A stretch of 48,201 nucleotides of DNA from an uncultured Desulfobulbaceae bacterium (GTDB lineage: Bacteria; Desulfobacterota; Desulfobulbia; Desulfobulbales; CALZHT01): positions 1-48,201 of the forward strand of contig CALZHT010000010.1 in NCBI GenBank assembly GCA_945787445.1, given 5' to 3'. The notes under the pieces were generated by a model. That model did no database searches, had not been told where the DNA came from, and saw nothing but the letters and a program-made list of their open reading frames with translations. A program made the position numbers and the translations under genes. Shown here one piece after another: positions 9,519-18,116 of the stretch. The stretch's first letter is position 1; every line of letters begins with the position of its first letter.

Positions 9519-10223
9519 TTATTCCTTCTGCTTGCTCTGGAGAAGGGCATCAACATCCTTCATTTTCTCAAGCGCCCTATTGGCCTCTAACATCGATTGA
9601 TGGGCCTGTTGAAGTTTGGTTTCAAACTCCTGTATTTTTTCATTATCCGCTTCGTGCTTTTTCTTAAGCTCTTTAATATCATCCAAAAGTTTGTTATTCG
9701 CATCCATCAGGCTTTGATTTTCAGCCGCCAAATTAGCGTTTTCATCCAACACCTTGGTGCTTTCAGAAGACAGCTTGACGTTTTTGATAATAAGCTTGTT
9801 GTATTCATTTTTAACATGGGCATTCTGGCCTTCAAACTCCTCAAATTTCTCCTGCAGTATTATTATTCGCTGGGCAAATTCTTTTTCATCAGGAGAGAGA
9901 GGTAACTCTTCATATTTCCGTAGCCATTGCAATGCAGTGTTGCTATTTTTCTGCGGATTATCCGGGTGGCTTAAAAGCAGGGCGGCTTTGCGCACAGCAG
10001 TCTTATAGTGCAGAGGGGAAGGATGTTCAGTCGTGACCAGAATATACTGCTGGGCTGCTTCATTGAGTTTGCCGGCCTTCTCAAGTTTTCGGGCCATATT
10101 CAGAAGCTTCACCGCCTGTTCATCATATTCAGGAGGCCGGAAAAAAGAGGTACATCCTCCAACAAATAGAAGGAAGAAGAAAACAGCCAGCAGCTGTTTA
10201 TCCATTAACGGAACCAGGCTCAT
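9519..10223 (-). CDS. Coiled-coil lipoprotein, paralogue of the upstream lipoprotein (QseG-like position)
   Basis: The N-terminus is a lipoprotein signal: a hydrophobic run followed by the lipobox VGGC, with Cys near residue 24, then TSFF. The start at 10223 has AAGGA very close upstream; an alternative ATG seven codons later gives MDKQLL. Residues about 40-110 resemble a helical/TPR-like repeat (KLEKAGKLNEAAQQY) with a conserved LSHPDNP motif. Residues 120-230 form a long charged coiled coil. The protein aligns over its length with the product of 10252-10857: EKAGxLxEAA, a VRKA motif, HPDNP, and a shared ALEKMK-VD ending. It is the last gene of the regulator-kinase-lipoprotein operon. Position next to a HAMP kinase recalls QseG/YfhG of the enterobacterial GlrK operon, but I claim only analogy. 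Confidence 0.8.
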   Translation of the reverse strand: MSLVPLMDKQLLAVFFFLLFVGGCTSFFRPPEYDEQAVKLLNMARKLEKAGKLNEAAQQYILVTTEHPSPLHYKTAVRKAALLLSHPDNPQKNSNTALQWLRKYEELPLSPDEKEFAQRIIILQEKFEEFEGQNAHVKNEYNKLIIKNVKLSSESTKVLDENANLAAENQSLMDANNKLLDDIKELKKKHEADNEKIQEFETKLQQAHQSMLEANRALEKMKDVDALLQSKQKE

Positions 10224-10251
10224 TAGTCCTTAAATTAATAATTTAAGATTA

Positions 10252-10857
10252 CTACTCTTTTTTGCTCTTGTGGATTTGTATATCAACTTCTTTCATTTTC
10301 TCGAGGGCTTCTTGAGTCTGATCGAGTGTCTCATATGTCTGCTCAAGTTCAGACTCCATCATCTCCACTTCTTCCTTGCCGACGTGTAGTTTCTCTGTAA
10401 GCTCGATGACGCTGGATAAAAGCTTGCTATTTTCAGCAGCAAGGTGCTTATTCTTTCCTTGAAGTGCCTTGGTCTGCTCCAGTAGCTTGATTAAAAGCCC
10501 GACGTTTTCCTTTTCTTGAGCAGATTCAGCAAAATTCTCGTAAATAGAGAACCAATGAAGCGAAGCGTCAATATCAGCATTTGGATTATCAGGATGGCAC
10601 AAGAGCATACCGGCCTTACGCACAGAAACCTTGTAATACCAGGAGGAGGACGGGTACTCTGTCGCTATAAAGGCATACTTTTCAGCAGCTTCATAAAGTC
10701 TTCCAGCCTTCTCAAGATGCTCGGCTGAATCAATATGATGCCGTGCCTGCTTTTCCTTATCAAGGGAACTGAAAAGAGAGGTGCAGCCGCCAAGAAGAAG
10801 GAGGAGGATAAAATAAAGAGCCCACAGTCTATATTTTACTAAGGTAATGCGGCTCAT
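10252..10857 (-). CDS. Coiled-coil lipoprotein downstream of the histidine kinase
   Basis: The ATG at 10857 (MSRITLVKYR) is preferred to an upstream in-frame TTG. It overlaps the histidine kinase gene by 29 bp. A hydrophobic core rich in Leu leads to the lipobox LGGC and TSLFSS, so the mature protein should be lipid-anchored. A short helical repeat region (HLEKAGRLYEAAEKY) and the motif CHPDNP are followed by a coiled coil to the C-terminus. The product is 201 residues. It is a clear paralogue of the next gene, so the pair arose by tandem duplication. Overlap with the kinase suggests a joint role, for example modulating its periplasmic sensing region, but this is inference. Confidence 0.8.
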   Translation of the reverse strand: MSRITLVKYRLWALYFILLLLLGGCTSLFSSLDKEKQARHHIDSAEHLEKAGRLYEAAEKYAFIATEYPSSSWYYKVSVRKAGMLLCHPDNPNADIDASLHWFSIYENFAESAQEKENVGLLIKLLEQTKALQGKNKHLAAENSKLLSSVIELTEKLHVGKEEVEMMESELEQTYETLDQTQEALEKMKEVDIQIHKSKKE

Positions 10858-12331
10858 TAACTCTAACAATTTCCTTAGACTTAACGAGTTCCTTGGGCGC
10901 AGCCGGGAGCTCTACTGTAAATATTGATCCTTTACCAATGACGCTCTTTGCCCATACCCTGCCTTTATGACCTTCGGTAAATGCTTTGACAATCGCCAGG
11001 CCCAGGCCTATCCCCTTGCTGCCGTATTTATCGGAATTCCTTGCCCGATAGAACTTGGTAAATATAACGGGCAGCTCTTCCGGAGCAATGCCGATGCCCT
11101 GGTCAGCAACCGATAACTGGACCCCATATTTGTTAGGAGCAACATAAACATCTACACAGGAACCTTCTGGCGAATACTTGATGGCATTACTGAAAAGATT
11201 TCGACAGATCATACTCATTTTTCCCCGGTCTACATACACCAAAGGAGTTTTATCGTGGGCCTTGACGCGCACCTTTATGTTCTTCCGATCGGTAAGAAGC
11301 TTGACTTCGTCATACACACTTGCGACTATCTTACGAATATCAGTAAGCTGCAGGGTATACTGCATCATACCTGCCTCAACCTTGGCAATATCAAGGTATT
11401 GATTGCTGAAGGTAGTGATCATTTGGCTGCTCTCATATATTGAAGCAATCAGCTCGCGCTGGTCTTTATTTAATTGGCCTAGGCGCTGAGATTCCAAAAT
11501 GTCGTGGGCGATTTGGATAGTCTGCAGAGGGGTTTTTAATTCATGGGAAATCTGGCCCATCATCTCTGCTTTAAGCTCATTGAGTTCTTTAATTTCTCCG
11601 CCCATGTCGTTAAATGCAGACGCAAGCTGAGACATTTCATCTTCAGAGGAAACAGAAACCGGTTCGAAACTTCCTTTGGCAAACCTGGCAGTGCCCTTTA
11701 TCAGTTCAGAAATCGGCCTAGTGATGGTTCGAGCAATGAAGGTAGCGATAGTGAGAGCAAGTATCAATGTACAAATTATGAGAATGAGGGCAACACTTGC
11801 AGACCTCTCGGTAACAGTGTCCACATCGGACATGGCATTGCCGATGGATAACTGGTTCAAACCGATAAGGTGATCCAGGGTTCTTTGCAGAAACTCAATG
11901 GTTTTGAGCCACCTATTGGTCAAACTGCTATTGCCTTCGGGATCAGTTTCTTCAATTTCATTTTCCAGACTTGTTATGAGCCATTCATGGGTTGACCGTA
12001 AATTATTGGTAAGCGAACGCTCATTTTCATCCTTTTGAAGTCTATGCAATGCATGCAGGTTACGGTCAAAACGACGGGAGCTTTCTAGGTAGAGACTTAA
12101 ATATGTTTTATCGAGCGATATTAAAAACTTCTGGGCATAGCCTTCTTCATCGTAGAGGATTGTTTTAAGCTGTTTCGCTAAATCAATACTTTGTACGTTT
12201 GATGAAAGCGTTAACTGGGCAGCTTCCTTGACCCGTTTCAGCTCGACAAGAATATAAGAGCTGGATATGACCATCAAAGCAATAATGCCGAAAAACCCAA
12301 GCAGTATTTTTCTGTGGATTGTTAATTTCAT
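10829..12331 (-). CDS. Membrane-bound sensor histidine kinase (HAMP, HisKA, HATPase)
   Basis: Residues 8-28 and about 176-200 are membrane helices flanking a roughly 145-residue helical periplasmic sensing domain. A HAMP linker (about 200-255) follows. The phospho-acceptor motif SHELKTPLQT has its His near residue 265. The ATP-binding domain has an N box (NLFSNAIKYSPEG, about 382), a G1 box (DQGIGIAPEE, about 410), an F region (FTKFYRARNS) and a G2 box (GSKGIGLGLAIVK, about 440). Length is 500 residues. GGATGG lies upstream of the ATG at 12331. It follows a receiver gene by 66 bp and overlaps a lipoprotein gene. The layout resembles GlrK/QseE kinases, which also sit beside a lipoprotein gene. 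The signal is unknown. Confidence 0.92.
   Translation of the reverse strand: MKLTIHRKILLGFFGIIALMVISSSYILVELKRVKEAAQLTLSSNVQSIDLAKQLKTILYDEEGYAQKFLISLDKTYLSLYLESSRRFDRNLHALHRLQKDENERSLTNNLRSTHEWLITSLENEIEETDPEGNSSLTNRWLKTIEFLQRTLDHLIGLNQLSIGNAMSDVDTVTERSASVALILIICTLILALTIATFIARTITRPISELIKGTARFAKGSFEPVSVSSEDEMSQLASAFNDMGGEIKELNELKAEMMGQISHELKTPLQTIQIAHDILESQRLGQLNKDQRELIASIYESSQMITTFSNQYLDIAKVEAGMMQYTLQLTDIRKIVASVYDEVKLLTDRKNIKVRVKAHDKTPLVYVDRGKMSMICRNLFSNAIKYSPEGSCVDVYVAPNKYGVQLSVADQGIGIAPEELPVIFTKFYRARNSDKYGSKGIGLGLAIVKAFTEGHKGRVWAKSVIGKGSIFTVELPAAPKELVKSKEIVRVNEPHYLSKI
10860..10879 (-). other. Overlap zone of kinase 3' end and lipoprotein leader
   Basis: Just upstream of the lipoprotein ATG at 10857 the sequence still encodes the kinase C-terminus. 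An AGAG sequence seven or eight bases before the ATG is the only ribosome-binding candidate. Translation of the lipoprotein is therefore probably coupled to translation of the kinase. Confidence 0.35.
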
Positions 12332-12397
12332 TGCGCCATCCTGTATAAAGGATAATTCCTCATGTTCTGAAAAACTAGTAGAGAGTGGTAAAAAATT

Positions 12398-12775
12398 TTA
12401 TGAGGTAACACCGTCTTTTGTTCTCCAGATAGCGTCAAGTAACTGTTTGCGGGAAAAGGGTTTTTCAAGAATGTACTGAGCTCCCAGGGTTTTGGCCAGC
12501 GACAAATACCGTTCCGGTTTTATATTGCCTCCTCCTGAGATAGCGATAATCCTGACATTGGGAAATTCGCGGAGCAAGTCGTCAATCGTGTTAAGGCCAT
12601 CCTTATTGGGCATAATAATGTCGGTTATCACAATATCAGCCGGATTGTTTCTGTATTTTATCAAGCCGTCATTGCCGTCGGATGCTTCCATAACTTCAAA
12701 ATTTTCCAGTTCCAACATACGCCGGAGCATGCCTCGCATCGTGTCATCATCTTCTATCAAAAGTATTCGTTTCAT
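12398..12775 (-). CDS. Single-domain response regulator (receiver only)
   Basis: This is a stand-alone CheY-type receiver of 125 residues. The acidic pocket EDD (residues 8-10), phospho-acceptor Asp52 in VITDIIMP, the Ser of IIAISGGGN and Lys of EKPFS are all present. The ATG at 12775 has GGAGGGG just before it. An upstream GTG at 12802 would give nine extra residues without the receiver fold. No output domain follows, so it must act by protein contact or as a phosphorelay intermediate. It is the first gene of the operon with the kinase and the two lipoproteins. Confidence 0.9.
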   Translation of the reverse strand: MKRILLIEDDDTMRGMLRRMLELENFEVMEASDGNDGLIKYRNNPADIVITDIIMPNKDGLNTIDDLLREFPNVRIIAISGGGNIKPERYLSLAKTLGAQYILEKPFSRKQLLDAIWRTKDGVTS

Positions 12776-13329
12776 AGCCCCTCCGGCAAATCTCTGGGTC
12801 ACAAAAAATTGTGGGTTGGATATTCTCTCCCGACATCCAACACCACATATCTATTTCTATACTGTTTTGTGCATAAATTTCAAGGATAAAGATATATTCA
12901 TCCTCTTAAAACAACTTAATACAACCTGAACTGCGGGGGGCATCCCTTTCCTGTAAATACATACAGCCGATCCAGATAAAATCACTGCAAAAAATTATAC
13001 TTTATGGTTTTTTTTATAAAACTCAAAGAGAATCTATTCTTAATGACTAAGGATTGTTAATCTGGCAACAATTAGGTGGCTGTTAATCGCCGGCTGTTTT
13101 GTAAGGAGACAATAATCGGGCGTTTAGTAAAACCGATAATTGAAACTCCTCACGACCGGTTGCGCACGCATTTTTTTGCGTAACCTGCGGAAAATCCGCT
13201 CGCTGATCGTGTTCACCACAGAAACAGGCAAACCATGGAAGTCAATACGTTTACCAATACGGTTTCACTTTGTGCTCTGCGGTAAATAAGGATTTTTACG
13301 GAAACATATAAGAACAAACCTTACTGAAG
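12776..13329. other. Intergenic region with small hairpins and a degenerate inverted repeat
   Basis: No gene is supported in these 554 bp. The region holds divergent upstream sequence for the response regulator (leftward) and hypF (rightward). Two small perfect hairpins lie near 13168-13200: ACGCA with GCGT around a T run, and GCGG with CCGC. From about 13213 to 13285 an ACCACAGA-type left arm and a CTCTGCGGT-type right arm form an imperfect inverted repeat resembling the better-preserved element at 38763-38843. I saw no strong promoter. Confidence 0.4.
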
Positions 13330-15600
13330 ATGTCAAAGAACAAGAAGCGGATAAAAATAGAGATAAACGGTATTGTCCAAGGAGTTGGCTTCAGGCCGTT
13401 TATTCATGCTTTGGCACACAAATACAAAATAACCGGTTTTGTGTCTAACACCTCGCAAGGCGTGGTTATTGAAGCAGAAGGGATGCAGAAAGCCCTTGAT
13501 GATTTTTTGTCGTATATCAACCACAAACCACCATCCTTGGTCGTCCTTACCCAAATAACAAATCAATCCATTCCACTGCAGCATGACAAAACATTTACCA
13601 TCAGGGCTTCGGCTCTGCCTAGCAAAACAGCAACCTTGATCTCACCGGACATCTCCATCTGCAACGATTGTTTGCAAGAGTTGTTCGATCCCAACAACAG
13701 GCGCTATCTGTATCCTTTTATAAATTGCACTAACTGTGGGCCACGCTACACCATAATTGACAACATACCTTATGACCGGCCATACACTTCAATGCGCCAT
13801 TTTGCCATGTGCATTACCTGCCAGTCGGAATATGACGATCCCCACAACCGTCGCTTTCACGCCCAGCCCAATTGCTGCCATGATTGCGGCCCGCAGGTGA
13901 CCTTGTATTCCCGTGACCGGGCGGAGTTAGCAATTCGCAATGATGCGGTGGATAATACTATCAGACTTCTCCAAACCGGCCATATTGTTGCCATTAAGGG
14001 ATTAGGCGGATTTCATCTTGTCGTGGACGCTGCAAATGAAGTGGCAGTGAAAAATTTGCGGCTCAGAAAAAAACGGGAAGAAAAGCCGTTGGCGGTCATG
14101 GTCCGTGACCTTGAGTCTGCAAAATCTATCTGTGCACTCACGCAGGAAGAGGAATCCATTCTGTCAACGCCCCAATGCCCTATTTTTTTAGCGGACAAAA
14201 GGCAGGAAGATCCTCTTGCTCCATCTATAGCGCCGGGTTGTGACCAATTCGGGGTGATGCTGCCCTACACCCCGCTCCATCACCTTTTATTCCAGGGAGC
14301 ATGCAGCGCCCTGGTCATGACCAGCGGCAATATCAGTGAAGAACCAATATGCACCGGCAATGAGGAGGCTTTTGAGCAGCTCGTTGATATCGCGGATTTT
14401 TATCTCGTGCACAACCGGGATATTTATCTGCGTAATGATGACTCCATTGTCATGAGACTGGCCGGAGATAGCCGTTTGATCAGACGTGCCAGAGGCTACG
14501 CCCCCACTCCCCTTTTCATCCAAAACCGCGGCCCGGCAGTGCTGGGGGTTGGTGCGTTGCTGAAGAACACCATCTGTCTGCTCAAGGATGACAAGGCTTA
14601 TCTGAGCCAACATATCGGTGATCTGGAGAATCTTGCCGCCTATGGCTTCTTTCAGAAAACCATTGCCCATCTCAAAAGGATCTTTGCCGTGGAACCGGAT
14701 CTTATTGTGCACGATCTCCACCCAGGATACCTTTCCACCCGTTGGGCCCAGGACCAAAAGGATATCCCCCTTCTCGGCGTCCAGCATCACCATGCCCACC
14801 TGGCCGCCTGTCTGGCGGAAAACAGGGTTTCAGGGCCGGTAATCGGCCTGATGATGGACGGCACCGGCTATGGATCAGACTCGACGATCTGGGGCGGAGA
14901 AATTCTTATCGGTGATTTTCAGACCTTTGAGCGGTGCGGTTCGTTTGAACCCATGCCTCTTCCTGGAGGTGATGCAGCTATTAGGGAGCCCTGGCGCACT
15001 GCCCTAGCCTATCTCTACGAAACCTTTGGCTACAACCTGCCCCATCTTCCTTTTCTTGCCGACCATGACATCAATCCTATCCTTGAAATGCTCAGCAAAG
15101 ACATCAACAGTCCTAAGACAAGCAGCTGCGGCAGGTTATTTGACGCAGTTGCCGCCATGAGCGGCGGCAAGCAGGTTATCCGCTATGAAGCCCAAGCGGC
15201 CATTGAGTTCATGCAGACAGCCGGAGAAGTGGACGGCGAACCATTTTCCTTTGAGATTATTGAGCAAAACAGTTTTTTCCAATTACCAATCCGACCCATT
15301 GTCCGTTCCGTGGTGGAAGCCCTGCTGGCCGGTCAATCTCCTACGATCATCAGCCAACGCTTTCACCGGACACTCATAGATATTCTGACCACGGCAGCTC
15401 TTCATGCAAGGGCTCGATCCGGACTGCGAACTGTTGCCCTGAGCGGCGGGGTGTTTCAGAACCGTCTGCTCTTCAAAGGATTACTGCACTCCCTTGCAAA
15501 AGATGGGTTTACCGTCTTAACCCATTCTCTGGTGCCCACCAATGATGGGTGCATCTCTCTGGGCCAGGCCATGATCGGCAGATATACAATGAATGGTTGA
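13330..15600 (+). CDS. hypF: Carbamoyltransferase HypF
   Basis: HypF turns carbamoyl phosphate into the thiocarbamate on HypE that becomes the CN ligands of the NiFe site. Domain order is as expected. An acylphosphatase domain (about 1-95) carries VQGVGFRPF. Two zinc-finger units (about 108-190) carry CNDC, CTNC, CITC and CHDC. A YrdC/Sua5-like domain (about 205-385) contains the KPLAVM and SGNISEEP motifs. A Kae1-like C-terminal domain contains HHHAHLAACLAE, MDGTGYG and LSGGVFQN. At 756 residues it is full length. The ATG at 13330 has only a weak ribosome-binding site. It heads the hypFCDE group, with an 87-bp gap to hypC. Confidence 0.96.
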   Translation: MSKNKKRIKIEINGIVQGVGFRPFIHALAHKYKITGFVSNTSQGVVIEAEGMQKALDDFLSYINHKPPSLVVLTQITNQSIPLQHDKTFTIRASALPSKTATLISPDISICNDCLQELFDPNNRRYLYPFINCTNCGPRYTIIDNIPYDRPYTSMRHFAMCITCQSEYDDPHNRRFHAQPNCCHDCGPQVTLYSRDRAELAIRNDAVDNTIRLLQTGHIVAIKGLGGFHLVVDAANEVAVKNLRLRKKREEKPLAVMVRDLESAKSICALTQEEESILSTPQCPIFLADKRQEDPLAPSIAPGCDQFGVMLPYTPLHHLLFQGACSALVMTSGNISEEPICTGNEEAFEQLVDIADFYLVHNRDIYLRNDDSIVMRLAGDSRLIRRARGYAPTPLFIQNRGPAVLGVGALLKNTICLLKDDKAYLSQHIGDLENLAAYGFFQKTIAHLKRIFAVEPDLIVHDLHPGYLSTRWAQDQKDIPLLGVQHHHAHLAACLAENRVSGPVIGLMMDGTGYGSDSTIWGGEILIGDFQTFERCGSFEPMPLPGGDAAIREPWRTALAYLYETFGYNLPHLPFLADHDINPILEMLSKDINSPKTSSCGRLFDAVAAMSGGKQVIRYEAQAAIEFMQTAGEVDGEPFSFEIIEQNSFFQLPIRPIVRSVVEALLAGQSPTIISQRFHRTLIDILTTAALHARARSGLRTVALSGGVFQNRLLFKGLLHSLAKDGFTVLTHSLVPTNDGCISLGQAMIGRYTMNG

Positions 15601-15687
15601 CAGGATGTTCAGGTGCGGTTTAAAAATTGTGAGTATTCAAGATGTTCTGTTCCAGGGTTGTTTGAAATAATATCTGATGGAGGACCT

Positions 15688-15966
15688 ATGTGTCTGGCGA
15701 TCCCCGGAAAAGTGATTGAGATCTATGACGAATCCGGTCTTACGATGGGAAAAATAGATTATGACGGCACTGTCAACACCGCCTGCCTGGAATATGTCCC
15801 TGAAATCCAAGTCGGGCAATACACCGTGGTGCATGCCGGGTTCGCCCTGTCGATTATTGATGAAGAGGAAGCCATGAAAAGCTTTCAGGCCTGGGAGGAA
15901 ATGGCACAGGCCGCTGCCAGTGAAGGGTTGGATATCTTTGGCCGTCCCCTTCCGGAAAAAGAGTAA
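15688..15966 (+). CDS. hypC: Hydrogenase assembly chaperone HypC
   Basis: HypC is a small chaperone that binds HypD and the large-subunit precursor during Fe(CN)2CO transfer. The ATG at 15688, with GGAGG five bases upstream, gives the invariant N-terminus MCLAIPGKV with catalytic Cys2. An upstream in-frame start would add 25 residues and bury this Cys, so it is rejected. Length is 92 residues, slightly long from a Gly/Pro/Glu-containing tail. The hypD ATG follows the stop directly. Confidence 0.95.
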   Translation: MCLAIPGKVIEIYDESGLTMGKIDYDGTVNTACLEYVPEIQVGQYTVVHAGFALSIIDEEEAMKSFQAWEEMAQAAASEGLDIFGRPLPEKE

Positions 15967-17067
15967 ATGAAATATCTCGACGAATACAGAACTCCTTGGA
16001 TCGCCAGGCACATCCTTACTGAAATCAATAATAACGTGACCAGGCCATGGGTAATCATGGAGGTCTGCGGCGGCCAAACCCATGCCATACTCAAACACGG
16101 TATTGACCAGCTGCTGCCGAATAAAATTGAACTTGTGCACGGTCCCGGCTGTCCCGTGTGCGTGACTCCCCTTGAACTCCTTGATAAGGCCATTGCCATC
16201 GCAGCCAGGCCGGAAGTTACCTTCTGCAGCTATGGTGATATGTTGCGGGTGCCGGGGAGCGACCATGATCTGTTCAAAGTCAAATCCACGGGTGGGGATT
16301 TGAGGATTATATACTCTCCCCTTGAGGCGGTCAAAATTGCCCGAGAACATCCAGACCGGCAAGTGGTGTTTTTTGCGGTGGGTTTTGAGACGACGGCGCC
16401 GGGAAATGGCATGACCATACTCCAGGCGGAGAAAGAAGGACTTCATAACTTCAGTGTACTTTCCAGCCATGTCCTGGTTCCGCCGGCCATACGCGCCCTG
16501 CTCTCTTTGCCGGACAACAGGGTGCAGGGATATCTGGCTCCAGGTCATGTCTGCACAGTTATGGGCTGGCAGGATTATGAAGCCATTGCCCGCCGGTTTA
16601 AGGTGCCCATCGTTCCTACGGGATTTGAACCAATGGATATCCTGGAAGGTATCCTCATGGTGGTCAAACAGCTCGAACAGGGCCGATATGAGGTGCAGAA
16701 CCAGTATCGGCGCTCGGTCAAACGCGAGGGCAATATTCCAGCACAAGAGATCATTAACACGGTTTTCGAGGTTGCTGACCGAAACTGGCGCGGTATCGGT
16801 CCCATTCCGGCAAGCGGCCTCAGGATTCGACAAAAGTTTGCCGACTTTGATGCGGAAAGGAAATTCCCGGTTTCGTCGATTTACCCAAGGGAGCCGGAAA
16901 TCTGTATAAGCGGCCAGGTGCTGCAGGGCCTCAAAAAACCAAAGGAATGCACGGCATTCGGTAAAGAATGTACTCCGGAACATCCTCTGGGAGCAACCAT
17001 GGTTTCAAATGAAGGGGCTTGCGCCGCGTATTACAAATACAATATGGCGAGAGTCGGCCGAATATGA
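15967..17067 (+). CDS. hypD: Hydrogenase formation protein HypD
   Basis: HypD is the Fe-S scaffold on which Fe(CN)2CO is assembled together with HypC. Characteristic motifs are [32 protein letters not shown] and [12 protein letters not shown]. The C-terminal cysteine set ([15 protein letters not shown] and EGACAAYY) binds the 4Fe-4S cluster. Length is 366 residues, typical. It begins immediately after the hypC stop and overlaps hypE by 4 bp. Confidence 0.96.
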   Translation: MKYLDEYRTPWIARHILTEINNNVTRPWVIMEVCGGQTHAILKHGIDQLLPNKIELVHGPGCPVCVTPLELLDKAIAIAARPEVTFCSYGDMLRVPGSDHDLFKVKSTGGDLRIIYSPLEAVKIAREHPDRQVVFFAVGFETTAPGNGMTILQAEKEGLHNFSVLSSHVLVPPAIRALLSLPDNRVQGYLAPGHVCTVMGWQDYEAIARRFKVPIVPTGFEPMDILEGILMVVKQLEQGRYEVQNQYRRSVKREGNIPAQEIINTVFEVADRNWRGIGPIPASGLRIRQKFADFDAERKFPVSSIYPREPEICISGQVLQGLKKPKECTAFGKECTPEHPLGATMVSNEGACAAYYKYNMARVGRI

Positions 17068-18116
17068 ACGTTGATATAAACAAATACTCATGTCCTCTGC
17101 CGGTCATGGATCATGATACGGTGCAACTGGCCCACGGCAGCGGTGGTAAGCTTTCCGCGGATCTCATTGCCAACTTCTTTCTGCCCAGATTCGGAAACCC
17201 CCTGCTCGACAGGCTCGATGACCAAGCTGTGCTCGCCCTCCCCCCCGGCCGCCTTGCCTTTACCACCGATTCCTTTGTAGTGGATCCAATTTTCTTCCCT
17301 GGCGGTGACATAGGCGATCTTGCCATAAACGGCACAGTGAATGATATTTCCATGTGCGGTGCTCGGCCACTTTACTTGAGTGTTGCCTTTATCATCGAAG
17401 AAGGATTACCCTTCGCGGATCTGCATCGCATCCTGCTTGCCATGGAGGCCGCTGCCGACAAGGCCGGGGTTGCCGTGGTTACCGGCGACACTAAAGTTGT
17501 GAACAAAGGGAGTTGCGATAAGGTTTTTATCAACACATCCGGCATCGGTCTGCTTCCTGACAATATTCAGATATCCTCGACCAATCTGCAGAGCGGCGAC
17601 CGTATCATCCTTTCCGGCTCAATTGCTGACCACGGCATGGCGATAATGACGAGCAGGGAGGGACTGTCCTTTCAGACCAGAATCAGGAGCGATACCGCAG
17701 CCCTCAATAGCCTGGTAGACTGTATGCTGCAAGCATCAACAGAAATCCATGCCATGCGCGATCCCACCCGCGGCGGTGCGGCCGCATCCTTAAACGAGTG
17801 GGCAAAATCTTCCCAGATTGGTATTGTCATTGACGAAGAAACGATCCCGGTGCACCCTCAAGTCCGCGGGGCATGCGAAATACTGGGGATCGATCCGCTC
17901 AATGTTGCTAACGAGGGAAAACTGCTAGCCGCCGTACCTGCCGATAGCGCACAATCCGTTCTTGAGGCCATGCAGAAACATCCATACGGAAAGGAAGCTG
18001 TGATTATCGGCGAGGTCGTTGCCGACCATAAAGGCATGGTGGCCATGAATACTTCCCTTGGCGCTGCAAGGATAGTGGATATGCCTCTCGGGGAACAACT
18101 GCCGAGAATTTGCTGA
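17064..18116 (+). CDS. hypE: Hydrogenase expression/formation protein HypE
   Basis: HypE is an ATP-dependent dehydratase of the PurM/SelD fold that converts its C-terminal S-carboxamide into thiocyanate for donation to the iron. The protein begins MNVDINKY and soon shows LAHGSGGK, followed by [31 protein letters not shown] and DPTRGGAA. It ends PRIC, with the essential terminal Cys. The ATG at 17064 overlaps the hypD stop as ATGA; a TTG 15 codons upstream is rejected. Length is 350 residues. Its stop abuts the stop of the convergent alcohol dehydrogenase gene with no spacer. Confidence 0.96.
   Translation: MNVDINKYSCPLPVMDHDTVQLAHGSGGKLSADLIANFFLPRFGNPLLDRLDDQAVLALPPGRLAFTTDSFVVDPIFFPGGDIGDLAINGTVNDISMCGARPLYLSVAFIIEEGLPFADLHRILLAMEAAADKAGVAVVTGDTKVVNKGSCDKVFINTSGIGLLPDNIQISSTNLQSGDRIILSGSIADHGMAIMTSREGLSFQTRIRSDTAALNSLVDCMLQASTEIHAMRDPTRGGAAASLNEWAKSSQIGIVIDEETIPVHPQVRGACEILGIDPLNVANEGKLLAAVPADSAQSVLEAMQKHPYGKEAVIIGEVVADHKGMVAMNTSLGAARIVDMPLGEQLPRIC

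Noticed and set aside
15637-16983. 448-codon open frame on the minus strand
   Set aside because: It lies opposite hypC and hypD, which are certain by motif. It has no recognisable domain and is a codon-bias shadow.
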